The notes beneath the pieces are model-generated. The model was not told where the DNA came from. It did no database searches and was given only the letters and a program-made list of their open reading frames with translations. Shown piece after piece: positions 45,079 to 54,346 of a DNA stretch of 64,000 bases. Source of the DNA: Salipaludibacillus neizhouensis (GTDB taxonomy: Bacteria > Bacillota > Bacilli > Bacillales > Salisediminibacteriaceae). The DNA is taken from assembly GCF_002886185.1 (NCBI RefSeq), contig NZ_KZ614147.1, positions 17,426 to 81,425 of the forward strand, written 5' to 3'. Numbering within the stretch: the first letter of the stretch is position 1; every line of letters starts with the position of its first letter. The position numbers and the translations under genes were made by a program.

Positions 45079-46374
45079 ATGAATGAATACTTTAAATTAT
45101 TTTCTTTTGTGTGGATTTTACTAGTAGTTTCCTTAGTCGGCTGTAGCTCGAATGAAGAAACCAGTTCGGATAACGGGCAGAGTCTAAATGAAAATGAAGC
45201 TACTTCTGATTCTAATAATTCTAAAGATAATGTGATTACTTTGGAGGTCTGGGATTACTTAAACCCAGATACTCCTCCATCAGATGCGCAAATAGAATAC
45301 CTAGAAAAGTATACGGAGCTTAATCCTAATATTGAGATTGAAAGAACCTACTTCCCATTTGCTGATTTAAAAACAAGGCTCCTGCAAGGGGTTGCAGGCA
45401 ACGAATTACCCGACATCGTAATCATTGACAACCCTGACCATCAATCATTTTCAGAAGCTGGTGTATTTGCTGATATAACAGATGAAGTTGAAGAATGGGG
45501 AGAAATGGACCTTTACTACGACGGTCCCGTTGAATCCGTTATGTTAGATGGAAAATATTACGGTGTCCCTAACAACAGTAATGCATTAGCCCTCTTCTAT
45601 AATAAAGACATTTTTGAGGAGGCAGGAATATCTGATCCACCTACTACTTGGGAGGAGCTAAAGGAAATTGCGATGCAATTAACTACTGATGACAGAAAAG
45701 GTTTAGCCATTTCGGCAACCAGCAGCGAAGAAGGAACCTTTCAATTCTTGCCTTACTTATGGCAATCTGGTGCAGATTTAGATTCATTTGACAGTCCAGA
45801 AGCGATTTCTGCGATGCAACTCATTCAGGATATGATTAATGCAGGATCTATGTCCTCAAATGTTATCAATTGGGACCAACAAGATGTATTAGTCCAATTC
45901 CAGAATGGAAAGGCAGCTATGATGGTCAATGGCCCTTGGCAACTACCTACTCTGCGAGAAGAATCAGAAGATATAAATTGGGATGTTGTTCTTATGCCCG
46001 AAGGAAATCATCCTGCTTCTATTCTAGGAGGCGAAAATTGGGCGATTACTTCTACATCTGAACACAAAGAAGAGGCATGGGAATTTCTTAAATGGACACA
46101 ACAAGAAGAGATTCTAGGACCTATGCATGAATTAGGCGGACGATTGCCTAACCGTGACGATGTTGCTTCTGACGAGCAATATGAGTGGAACGAGGATCCT
46201 CAATTACAGGTATTCGTGGAACAAATTCAGACTTCAAAACCACGAGCTTATGGCACGAAATACCCCGAAATCTCAAATATTGTGCAAGAAGCTATCCAAA
46301 GAGCTATTACTGGAGAAGATGTAGAAACAATTATGAAAGATTCTGCTGAGAGAATTAATCCTTTGTTACCGTAA
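45079..46374 (+). CDS. Sugar ABC transporter binding lipoprotein
   Basis: A 431-residue family 1 binding lipoprotein (lipobox LVGC, Cys22). After an acidic Ser/Asn linker the mature part begins ITLEVWDYLNPDTPPSDAQI. FADLKTRLLQGVAGNELPDI and NSNALALFYNKDIFEEAG are the usual first-lobe blocks, with NGKAAMMVNGPWQLP in the second. It lies 15 bp after the first dehydrogenase. It supplies the two permeases that follow; the ATPase must come from elsewhere (MsmX type). Confidence 0.93.
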   Translation: MNEYFKLFSFVWILLVVSLVGCSSNEETSSDNGQSLNENEATSDSNNSKDNVITLEVWDYLNPDTPPSDAQIEYLEKYTELNPNIEIERTYFPFADLKTRLLQGVAGNELPDIVIIDNPDHQSFSEAGVFADITDEVEEWGEMDLYYDGPVESVMLDGKYYGVPNNSNALALFYNKDIFEEAGISDPPTTWEELKEIAMQLTTDDRKGLAISATSSEEGTFQFLPYLWQSGADLDSFDSPEAISAMQLIQDMINAGSMSSNVINWDQQDVLVQFQNGKAAMMVNGPWQLPTLREESEDINWDVVLMPEGNHPASILGGENWAITSTSEHKEEAWEFLKWTQQEEILGPMHELGGRLPNRDDVASDEQYEWNEDPQLQVFVEQIQTSKPRAYGTKYPEISNIVQEAIQRAITGEDVETIMKDSAERINPLLP

Positions 46375-46427
46375 TTACTTGTATGAGGGGGGAATCTCCC
46401 CCTTCATAATTTAAAGGAGGCATCAAA

Positions 46428-47369
46428 ATGGAAGCGAACACAATGGTCCATATGGAAAAGAATGTAACTTCTCCTTCTAAATTTTCTCATATTATTATGA
46501 AAAGTTTATACAAGTATTTGTTTGTACTTCCGGCATTTCTTTTTGTAGTTATTTTTATGTTATATCCGATAGTTTATAATATTTTTGTTAGTTTTCAAGA
46601 TGCGACAATATTAAATTTATCATCTGATAAATCGTTTGTAGGTTTGGCGAACTATGCTTATATTTTGAATGATCCTACCTTTAAAATTGCTTTAAAAAAC
46701 ACTTTAATTTACACATCTTCGTCTATCTTTTTCCAAATTTCTATTGGCTTTCTTTTAGCACTGTTCTTCAATCAAGTTTTCCCATTTAGAAACTTCTTCC
46801 GTTCAATCCTACTGTTGGCATGGATGACACCTCTCGTTATTACAGGAACACTTTTTAAATGGTTGTTCGATGTTGATTACGGCGTCATCAATTATTTATT
46901 CATGCAATTAGGTATCATTAGTGAATCCATCAATTGGTTAGGTCAACAAGGCACAGCTTTAGTCGCAGTCATATTTACAAATATTTGGATTGGGATACCC
47001 TTTAATATGATTTTGATTCTAGCAGCATTACAAGCCCTACCAAAAGACGTATATGAGGCTGCACGTATAGATGGAGCGTCAAAATTACAAATTTTCTATA
47101 AAATTACGCTACCATTAATGAAACCTGCAATTTTAGTAGTGTTAGTGCTTGGGATTATCTACACCTTTAAGGTATTCGACATTATTTTAATAATGACAGG
47201 CGGTGGACCTGTTAATGCCACACAGGTTTTACCTTTTTATGGATACGAATTAGCATTTGTTAATTTTAATTTTGGGCATGGTGGGGCAGTAGCAACTATT
47301 ATTTTGTTAATGCTAACACTTGTATCCCTTATCTATTTGTATTTGGTTAGGAAGGAGGAGTCGATGTGA
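46428..47369 (+). CDS. Sugar ABC transporter permease (MalF type)
   Basis: A 313-residue permease with six membrane segments. The EAA loop for the ATPase is VYEAARIDGASKLQIFYKIT followed by LPLMKPAI. AAAGGAGG lies 8 nt before the ATG. Its stop overlaps the start of the next permease by 4 bp, which points to translational coupling. Confidence 0.94.
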   Translation: MEANTMVHMEKNVTSPSKFSHIIMKSLYKYLFVLPAFLFVVIFMLYPIVYNIFVSFQDATILNLSSDKSFVGLANYAYILNDPTFKIALKNTLIYTSSSIFFQISIGFLLALFFNQVFPFRNFFRSILLLAWMTPLVITGTLFKWLFDVDYGVINYLFMQLGIISESINWLGQQGTALVAVIFTNIWIGIPFNMILILAALQALPKDVYEAARIDGASKLQIFYKITLPLMKPAILVVLVLGIIYTFKVFDIILIMTGGGPVNATQVLPFYGYELAFVNFNFGHGGAVATIILLMLTLVSLIYLYLVRKEESM

Positions 47370-48196
47370 AGAAGTATTCGAAAAAGCAATACGGTCTGTT
47401 TTTCATCGCTCTGTTGATTTCCATTGTATTTTTATTTCCGATCTACTGGATGATCACGACTTCCATCAAACCAATTCAGGATGTATTTGCTACACCACCT
47501 TTGATCTTTCCTGAAAACATTCAGTTTGATGCGTATATTAAAAACCTCATAGAAGATCGAAGTATTTTCAAATATATAAGAAACTCTTTCATTATTGCCA
47601 CAGGTACTTCTCTATTAACGTTAATTTTAGCTTTACCAGCTGCTTATGCACTTGCGCGTTTTCGTTTAAAAGGTGGAGGGGTTTTTCTCCTCATTTTATT
47701 GGTAACACAAATGGTCCCAGGAATCATGATGGCAATGCCCTTGTTTATTATGTTTAGTACTTTTAATCTTTTAAACAGTTATTTGGCTTTAATAATTGGT
47801 AACACTACCCTTGCTTTACCTTTTGCTGTCTTGATCATGAGACCCTTCTTTTTATCGATTCCAAAAGGCTTAGAGGATGCTGCAGTTATTGATGGCTGCA
47901 ACCGTTTTACAGCTTTTGTAAGAATCGTTTTACCTCTTACAAAACCTACCTTATTAACAGTTGGAACGTTTGCCTTTTTATTCGCTTGGGGGGATTTAAT
48001 TTTTGCATTAACTCTTGCTACAGATGAATCCATTCGTCCTTTAACAATGGGGCTTACTACATTTGTAGGACAATATGGCACGCAATGGGATAGTCTAATG
48101 GCAGTATCTACTATAGCTGCATTACCAATTATCATTATATTTATTGCATTACAAAAATATATTGTTAGCGGTATAACGGCAGGAGCCGAAAAATAA
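47366..48196 (+). CDS. Sugar ABC transporter permease (MalG type)
   Basis: A 276-residue permease with six membrane segments and the EAA loop GLEDAAVIDGCNRFTAFVRI followed by VLPLTKP. The start is a GTG at 47366 in ATGTGA, coupled to the stop of the first permease; GGAGGAG lies 5 nt upstream. The C-terminal YIVSGITAGAEK is standard. Confidence 0.94.
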   Translation: MKKYSKKQYGLFFIALLISIVFLFPIYWMITTSIKPIQDVFATPPLIFPENIQFDAYIKNLIEDRSIFKYIRNSFIIATGTSLLTLILALPAAYALARFRLKGGGVFLLILLVTQMVPGIMMAMPLFIMFSTFNLLNSYLALIIGNTTLALPFAVLIMRPFFLSIPKGLEDAAVIDGCNRFTAFVRIVLPLTKPTLLTVGTFAFLFAWGDLIFALTLATDESIRPLTMGLTTFVGQYGTQWDSLMAVSTIAALPIIIIFIALQKYIVSGITAGAEK

Positions 48197-48237
48197 TTAC
48201 GACTATTTAATATATAAAAATGAAGGAGAGATTAATT

Positions 48238-49206
48238 ATGAAGTTAGGTGTATTTGCTGTTTTGTTCTCAGAAAAATCTCTAGAAGAAGCATTGGATCAC
48301 ATTAAGGCCTCGGGTCTTAGTACAGTAGAAATCGGAGCTGGAGGGTACATCGGTGATGCACATTGTAAGCCTGCTGAGTTATTAGCTGATGAAGATAAAT
48401 TAAAAGCTTTTAAAGAGGCTTTTGATTCAAGAGGAATAAAGATCAGTGCATTAAGCAGCCATGGTAACCCACTGCACCCAAATAAGGAAACAGCAGCGGA
48501 ACATCATCATGTCTTTCAAGATGCAGTTCGCCTTGCATCAAAGCTAGGGGTTGAGTATGTTGTTAATTTCTCCGGGTGTCCGGGTGAGTCGGAACATTCT
48601 TTACGCCCAGTATGGATTACTTGTCCATGGCCAGATGATTTTTCAGAAATAGTAAATTGGCAATGGAGTGAAAAAGTTATCCCTTACTGGAAGGGACAGA
48701 ATGAGTTCTTAAAGGAGCATAATGTACGAGTAGCTATCGAACCTCACCCAGGGTTTGTCGTTTACAACAACGAAACATTACTTCGTCTAAGAGCTGAGTG
48801 TGGGGACCACATTGGAGGTAATTTTGATCCAAGTCATTATTTCTGGCAAGGAATGGACCCCGTTGCATGTATTAAAGAGTTAGGAGAAGCAAATGCCCTT
48901 TATCATTTCCATGCGAAGGATACAAAAATAGACCCTCAAAACAGCGGGCTTAATGGGGTATTGGACACTAAAAGTTACAGTCAAATGTCTAAACGTTCCT
49001 GGATTTTTAGAACAGTAGGCTATGGTCATGGCGAAGAAACTTGGAAAGACATCATAAGTGCTTTGCAACTAGTTGGATACGATGGTGCGATTAGTATTGA
49101 ACACGAAGACGGACTTATGAGTGTAGATGAAGGATTTTCAAAGGCGATTGATTTCTTACAGGACAAATTGATTCAGAAAGGAGCAACTAACTTATGGTGG
49201 GCGTAA
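48238..49206 (+). CDS. TIM-barrel sugar isomerase/epimerase
   Basis: A 322-residue member of the xylose-isomerase-like (AP endonuclease 2) barrel family. Metal ligands can be seen: E in RVAIEPHPGFV, D and H in GNFDPSHYFWQGMD, H in LYHFHAKDT, and E in AISIEHEDGLMS. Such enzymes act as keto-sugar isomerases, epimerases, dehydratases (IolE) or 3-keto-glycoside eliminases (DgpB/C type). AAGGAGAG 9 nt upstream supports the ATG at 48238. The last codons overlap the start of the second dehydrogenase. Its position between importer and dehydrogenase suggests it works on the oxidised sugar. Confidence 0.9.
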   Translation: MKLGVFAVLFSEKSLEEALDHIKASGLSTVEIGAGGYIGDAHCKPAELLADEDKLKAFKEAFDSRGIKISALSSHGNPLHPNKETAAEHHHVFQDAVRLASKLGVEYVVNFSGCPGESEHSLRPVWITCPWPDDFSEIVNWQWSEKVIPYWKGQNEFLKEHNVRVAIEPHPGFVVYNNETLLRLRAECGDHIGGNFDPSHYFWQGMDPVACIKELGEANALYHFHAKDTKIDPQNSGLNGVLDTKSYSQMSKRSWIFRTVGYGHGEETWKDIISALQLVGYDGAISIEHEDGLMSVDEGFSKAIDFLQDKLIQKGATNLWWA

Positions 49207-50378
49207 ATAAGAGGCAAATTAGAATAGGAATGATAGGTTATAAATTTATGGGAAAAGCTCATTCCCATGCTTATCGGGATGTTTCATTTTATTTTGATTC
49301 GGAAGTAGAACCCGTTCTACAAGCTGTTTGCGGTCGTAACGATGAAGGAGTTAAGGAAGCAGCCGAAAAAATGGGATGGCTAAGCTATGAAACGGATTGG
49401 CGTAAACTCATTGCACGTGACGATATTGACCTCATCGATATTGTTACTCCAAACAATGCACATGCTGAGATGGCAATTGCAGCAGCCGAGGCTGGTAAAC
49501 ACGTCTTTTGTGAAAAGCCATTGGCAATGACACTTGAACAAGCGAGGCGCATACTTGAAGCAGTGGAGAAAAATGGGGTTATTCATATGATTAATCATAA
49601 TTATCGGTTTTCCCCTGCTGTTCAATATGCAAAGAAGTTAATTGAAACTGGACGTATAGGAAAAATCTATCATATTAGAGCATCATATTTACAAGACTTC
49701 ATCATGGATCCTAAGTTCCCTCTCGTTTGGCGCTTAGACAAAGAGATCTGCGGCTCTGGCACTCTAGGAGATTTAGCAGCACATAGCATTGATTTGGCTC
49801 GTTTTTTAGTTGGTGAATTCAAAGAAGTAACTGGAGTTCTTGAGACATTTATTAAAGAGCGACCTCTCGTCGAAGATAGTTCTGGTTTAAGTGGGAAAGC
49901 ATCCGAGGATATGACGGGAGAAGTAAAGGTCGACGACGCTAGCCTTTTTATTGCAAGATTTGAAAACGGTGCCTTAGGTACTTTTGAAGCAACTCGATTT
50001 GCAGGTGGGAATCGAAATGGAAATAGATTTGAGATTAATGGCGAAAAAGGTTCCATTCGATGGGATGCAGAAAAGATGAACAACTTGGAAGTTTATTTCC
50101 ACGACGATGAACCTGGCCTCCAAGGGTTTAGAAACATTACGTGCACAGAGGACATACACCCCTTTGCCGGTGCTTATTGGCCAGCAGGACATATTATCGG
50201 CTATGAGCATACATTTATTAACCTTATTGCTGAATTGTTACATGGCATCAGTAAAGGAATTAGTCCCTCACCAAACTTTCATGACGGAGTGAGGAATCAG
50301 GCTGTTTTAGCTGCAATTGAAACATCTTCTACCACAAAAGAATGGATATCCATTTCGAGCCTGCTAGAAGAAAGATAA
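49194..50378 (+). CDS. Gfo/Idh/MocA family dehydrogenase (operon gene 6)
   Basis: A 394-residue NAD(P)-dependent oxidoreductase, clearly different from the operon's first dehydrogenase. It has IRIGMIGYKFMGKAHSHAYR, the catalytic motif CEKPLAMTLEQARRIL, and the substrate domain with GSGTLGDLAAHSIDLARFLV. The ATG overlaps the isomerase stop by 13 bp; AAAGGAG is 9 nt upstream. The start GYKFMGKAHSHA is typical of the branch that uses inositol-like or larger glycosidic substrates. A terminator follows. Confidence 0.92.
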   Translation: MVGVNKRQIRIGMIGYKFMGKAHSHAYRDVSFYFDSEVEPVLQAVCGRNDEGVKEAAEKMGWLSYETDWRKLIARDDIDLIDIVTPNNAHAEMAIAAAEAGKHVFCEKPLAMTLEQARRILEAVEKNGVIHMINHNYRFSPAVQYAKKLIETGRIGKIYHIRASYLQDFIMDPKFPLVWRLDKEICGSGTLGDLAAHSIDLARFLVGEFKEVTGVLETFIKERPLVEDSSGLSGKASEDMTGEVKVDDASLFIARFENGALGTFEATRFAGGNRNGNRFEINGEKGSIRWDAEKMNNLEVYFHDDEPGLQGFRNITCTEDIHPFAGAYWPAGHIIGYEHTFINLIAELLHGISKGISPSPNFHDGVRNQAVLAAIETSSTTKEWISISSLLEER

Positions 50379-50426
50379 AGATCTTTTAGTAATTGCAACC
50401 GTTCGATAAAAATTTATAAGTCACGT

Positions 50427-50471
50427 AAAAATATCTGGTAAAGCCATACAACGGCTATACCAGATATTTTC
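50427..50471 (+). terminator. Bidirectional terminator between convergent genes
   Basis: AAATATCTGGTA.AGCC/GGCT.TACCAGATATTTTC stem; T runs on both sides. It serves the sugar operon and the methyltransferase gene on the other strand. Confidence 0.85.
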
Positions 50472-50506
50472 TTTATATTTGATTTCTGGAAACGTATAAA
50501 AGGGGG

Positions 50507-51274
50507 TTATTTTTTAATCGCAATAATCCTAATCCGTTTATAATCAGCAACCCATTCCCCTTCTTTGTAAAGGGCTGATTGAGCAGAATTTCTGATTTTC
50601 TCATAAATTCCTTTTTTCTCTTTTGCTGAAAACTCGGGAAAAAAGTCATCCGCAAAACTATCTAACCAATGGTTTAAGCCTTTTTCTCCATCTGCTAGAG
50701 GAGTGGGACTATCAAAATGAAGAGCACATGTAACCTGAAATCCATGCGCTTCCAACAACGTACTATACTCCCCGATGCTCGGGAAATACCATGGATTTCT
50801 TTCCGCAACATCTATTCCATAATCTTGATAGAGCACCTCTCCGATCCCTTTAATAATAAAATCGACATTACCTTCCCCACCAAACTCAGCAATAAATCTA
50901 CCGCCAGGCCTTAATGCGAGATTAATCGATTCAATAACTTTGCCTGCCTGTTTCATCCAATGAAGTGCAGCATTGGAAAAAACAGCATCAAATTTTACCT
51001 CAGTTCTATAATTTTCGGCATTTTCAACATCGAATGAAATTTCCGGAAACTTTTCACGTGCCTTTTCAATCATCTCTGCTGAAAAATCGATTCCTCTAAC
51101 CATCGCACCTGACTTGGAAATGGCATGAGTCAAATCACCGGTTCCACATCCTAAATCAAGGATCTTCTCTCCCTCTTTTGGTTCCAGGAGATCTACCACA
51201 CCTTTGCCAAATTGGGATACAAAACTCAACTTCTCGTCATACAAGTTTGCATCCCATACATTCGTTGAACTCAT
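50507..51274 (-). CDS. Class I SAM-dependent methyltransferase
   Basis: A 255-residue methyltransferase. Motif I ILDLGCGTGDLTHAI, the acidic GIDFSAEMIEKAREKF end of beta-2, and the post-II FDAVFSNAALHWM are typical of the ubiE/trans-aconitate methyltransferase-like group. The substrate is unknown. GGAGGAC lies upstream of the ATG at 51274. It is 33 bp after the DUF418 gene in the same direction, so both may be one transcript. Confidence 0.9.
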   Translation of the reverse strand: MSSTNVWDANLYDEKLSFVSQFGKGVVDLLEPKEGEKILDLGCGTGDLTHAISKSGAMVRGIDFSAEMIEKAREKFPEISFDVENAENYRTEVKFDAVFSNAALHWMKQAGKVIESINLALRPGGRFIAEFGGEGNVDFIIKGIGEVLYQDYGIDVAERNPWYFPSIGEYSTLLEAHGFQVTCALHFDSPTPLADGEKGLNHWLDSFADDFFPEFSAKEKKGIYEKIRNSAQSALYKEGEWVADYKRIRIIAIKK

Positions 51275-51307
51275 GTCATGTCCTCCTCTAATATAGAATT
51301 ACCGTTG

Positions 51308-52501
51308 TTATGCCCCTATATTATCTTTTTCCGGGGTGACACCTTTCATTTTCGGTCTTCCCGATATTGAAAGATATATGATCATACGAATAAGACGTTC
51401 TACCGGGCCCGTTTTGAAATAAGAAAGGTACCATTTACTGCAAACAACCTGTGCGAAATAAACAACAAGACTAAATAGAAAACCATACATGACGCCCAAC
51501 TCTCCAAATAAGCCCAGTCCATAGCCATAAAATACAGTGGTACAAATGATTGTCTGCATTAAATAGTTTGTAAGGGACAGTTTTCCAACGTACCCAAATA
51601 AATTAAATATTGATGAATTTTTCACCGTCACATAAAGGTAAGCAAAAAAGAAAATATACCCGATGGATAAAAGTATGGAACCTGAACCAAACAGGACACC
51701 TGTCCAGGCTTGGTTTTCTAATAAGTAGTACAGGGCTTTAAACACAAGGCCAATCGGTAATAAAAAGGCTCCTTTCAAGTAAAAACTACGTTGCTTAATT
51801 GGCTCAGAAAACCACCCTTTTTTTGCACCGTACATTCCAAACAGAAATACAGGTGCTATAATAAGCGGGGCAAGGACAATAATAAATATCAGAAGTTCAT
51901 CCGGTATTCCCATTGCCGCAAAAGGATCTACGTTGTTTCTGTGATCCATGATCTCCAAGTAGGTACCTTGGCTATTAATTGTATTTGTATTTTCAATATA
52001 TTGATTCATAAGTTCTGGATTCTCTATGAGAGAAGTAGAAGAGTCACCATAGCTTACTAATGAAGTAAAGGCGAAAAGAACAATCACCCATATAAGGAGT
52101 GTTTTTGCTTTTCTGTTCAAGAATAAAAGTAGAAACAGACCAGTTAAACCATAAGATAAAAGAATATCACCTTCCCATAAATAAAACGCATGCAAAAAAC
52201 CTATTCCAATTAGAAGAAAAAAGCGCCAAGCAAGTGTTCTTTTAACTGCTAAGTTACGTCTACGTAAATTCTCCTGCATTTTAACCATTCCAAAACCAAA
52301 TAAAAAAGCAAATATTGGCATGAAGCTTCCTTCAACTGCTATTTTAAGAAAAGTATGAAAAGAAGAGTCAGCCTCCGATATATAACTAATTTCATCTTTT
52401 CCAAACAAACCATATTGAAAAATAAGCACATTAGCCACTAGTATTCCTAAAAGACTTAACCCTCTCATTGCATCGATCAAATGAATACGTTCCGTTTTCA
52501 A
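51308..52501 (-). CDS. DUF418 family membrane protein (YeiB type)
   Basis: A 397-residue protein with about ten membrane segments. It begins with the heparan-alpha-glucosaminide N-acetyltransferase-like start ERIHLIDAMRGLSLLGILVA and ends with the DUF418 domain (GKLSLTNYLMQTIICTTVFY). Members may move acyl groups across the membrane; a specific role is not known. GGAGTGACAG precedes the ATG. There is no neighbour that explains it. Confidence 0.88.
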   Translation of the reverse strand: MKTERIHLIDAMRGLSLLGILVANVLIFQYGLFGKDEISYISEADSSFHTFLKIAVEGSFMPIFAFLFGFGMVKMQENLRRRNLAVKRTLAWRFFLLIGIGFLHAFYLWEGDILLSYGLTGLFLLLFLNRKAKTLLIWVIVLFAFTSLVSYGDSSTSLIENPELMNQYIENTNTINSQGTYLEIMDHRNNVDPFAAMGIPDELLIFIIVLAPLIIAPVFLFGMYGAKKGWFSEPIKQRSFYLKGAFLLPIGLVFKALYYLLENQAWTGVLFGSGSILLSIGYIFFFAYLYVTVKNSSIFNLFGYVGKLSLTNYLMQTIICTTVFYGYGLGLFGELGVMYGFLFSLVVYFAQVVCSKWYLSYFKTGPVERLIRMIIYLSISGRPKMKGVTPEKDNIGA

Positions 52502-53100
52502 CTGTCACTCCTTCTTTCCGTTAGTTTTAAATTCTACCTTACAATCTTCTCTTATTTTAGCATAATATGACAATTACAAAACGATTATTTACGAAGTATT
52601 ATTAAAAATTTTCTGCTCCTTTTACTTAACCGAAAACGCAAAAAAAGCACCCGTATTTTGTGCTTCTATAGTAAAGTTTTAATTTTCTTCTTCCCACATT
52701 ATTGAAGAAGGTGATAAACTTATAATTAGCGTATCCTTTACAATAAATGGATATTACTTCGAGAAAAATTTGAGGAGTATGAATATGAAAAAAACACTGT
52801 TGATTTCCTTCTTTCTTCTATCTTTAGTAGGTTGTAGTTCGGAATTATCATATTCAGAAATTAAGCTTGAGGACACTCCAGAAAGTGTTCATACCTTTTT
52901 TGAAAGTGTAGAGGAGACAAATGGAACACACCATTACACCGATGGAGAGAAAACTTATTATGTGATGTTAAATGGGAAAAACGTATTTCAAGGTGAAAAA
53001 GCCATTCATTTTCGGAACTTCCGTGTAGATTCAGAGGCTGAAATCTTGAAAATTCATTTTACGGAGGAAGAAACAGACGATTATTCAAACGAAACAGTGA

Positions 53101-53230
53101 ACTACCCACCACTTAAATTTTTATGAATTTTGAAGTGGGGGCTTCTCGAATAATGGGTGCTTTTATTAGCCACCCAAATTGACCGAGCTATCTCCGCTGT
53201 ACCAGCGGTTCCATCTATTATTTAGGCTAT
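53101..53230 (-). ncRNA. Candidate omega (right-end) RNA of the TnpB element
   Basis: TnpB nucleases use a guide RNA made from the end of tnpB and the right end of the element, with the guide taken from flanking DNA. Here the 120 bp after the tnpB stop contain two GC hairpins (ACCGCTGGTACAGCGG and the CCCCCACTT/AAGTGGTGGG end stem) and no frame. The guide would then begin at CACTGTTTCG in the lipoprotein gene. Assigned by position and structure only. Confidence 0.6.
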
Positions 53231-54346
53231 TTTTGTTTCAGAAAGGAGTCTTTTTCCTTCGTTTTTAATATTCTTTGCCGCATTTTCGTCACGGTCAGAT
53301 TCGTTCCCACATGAACATGTATACTTCCTTTCTGAAAGTAATAGCGTTTCTTTCACTTCCCCACATTCGGAACACATCTTCGAAGAAGGGAACCATTTGT
53401 CAATTTTGACAAATGACTTCCCACGGTCTTCGAACTTGTATTGTAAGAAAGTTGTAAACCTTCCCCAACCGTTATCAGATACGCTTTTCCCGAATGTCAG
53501 AGACTTAGACATGCCTTTCATATCAAGGTCTTCGATAGCGACGGCATCGTACTTATTTGCCAACGCATAACTCTTTTTATGAAGGAAATCACGACGTTGA
53601 TGAGCCGTTTTTTCTTGTAACTTTGCCACTTTCCGTTTCTGTTTGTCCCAACGATTGGACCCCTTTTTACGGCGTGACAAAACTCGCTGTTCTTTCGCTA
53701 GTTTTTCAAGAGATTGACGATAAAATCGAGGGTAATTGGCTTTCTCACCATCGCTTGTCACGTACAATTCCCTCATAGAAAAATCAAGTCCAACAACGTT
53801 ATGAGGGTCAATGGGTTTCGTTGCTTCTTCAAATTCCGTTAGAATCGAAGCGTAGATTTTCCCAGAACCAGTCATCGAAATAGTAACAGACTTCAATCGA
53901 TGTTTTTCTGGAATATCTCTATGTTGCTTTACCTTTACCCATTTTAATTTAGGTAACTTGATATGACCATCCAAAATTTCTATATTACCATTCACAAGAT
54001 TGGTCGTATAGGATTGCTTATGTTTCTTGCTCTTGAATGTTGGAAACTTGGCAATCTTTTTGAAGAAAGATTTATACGCTTTATCTAAGTTCATTTGAGC
54101 ATTCGCTAAAGAAAGACTATCCACTTCTTTCAGAAACGAATAATCCGTTTTGTATTTTGCTGGAGTCGGGTGCTTTTGTTTCAACAACATCTCTTTGTTA
54201 TCCTTGAATCTCTCATACGTATCCATTCTATCTTTCAGCATTTTGTTGTACGTAAATCGTACACAACCAAATGTTTTCTTCATTAAGTGAAGTTGTTCGA
54301 TTGATGGGTATAAACGAAATTTGAATGCTTTGTTCTTTTTGGTCAT
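53222..54346 (-). CDS. tnpB: TnpB RNA-guided nuclease (IS605 OrfB family)
   Basis: A 374-residue TnpB, the small ancestor-type relative of Cas12. The helix-turn-helix-like start (FKFRLYPSIEQLHLMKKTFG) is followed by the RuvC nuclease with all three acidic residues: D188 in VGLDFSMREL, E272 in AIEDLDMKGMS and D353 in ESDRDENAAKNI. The zinc ribbon is complete (C325, C328, C344, C346). Length is normal and the frame is open, so it is probably active. It cuts empty donor sites to keep the element in place, according to work on relatives. Confidence 0.95.
   Translation of the reverse strand: MTKKNKAFKFRLYPSIEQLHLMKKTFGCVRFTYNKMLKDRMDTYERFKDNKEMLLKQKHPTPAKYKTDYSFLKEVDSLSLANAQMNLDKAYKSFFKKIAKFPTFKSKKHKQSYTTNLVNGNIEILDGHIKLPKLKWVKVKQHRDIPEKHRLKSVTISMTGSGKIYASILTEFEEATKPIDPHNVVGLDFSMRELYVTSDGEKANYPRFYRQSLEKLAKEQRVLSRRKKGSNRWDKQKRKVAKLQEKTAHQRRDFLHKKSYALANKYDAVAIEDLDMKGMSKSLTFGKSVSDNGWGRFTTFLQYKFEDRGKSFVKIDKWFPSSKMCSECGEVKETLLLSERKYTCSCGNESDRDENAAKNIKNEGKRLLSETKIA

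Noticed and set aside
52640..52670. Terminator-like hairpin AAGCAC...GTGCTT before the split lipoprotein gene
   Set aside because: The T-run is on the minus strand and no minus-strand gene ends there, so its role could not be supported.
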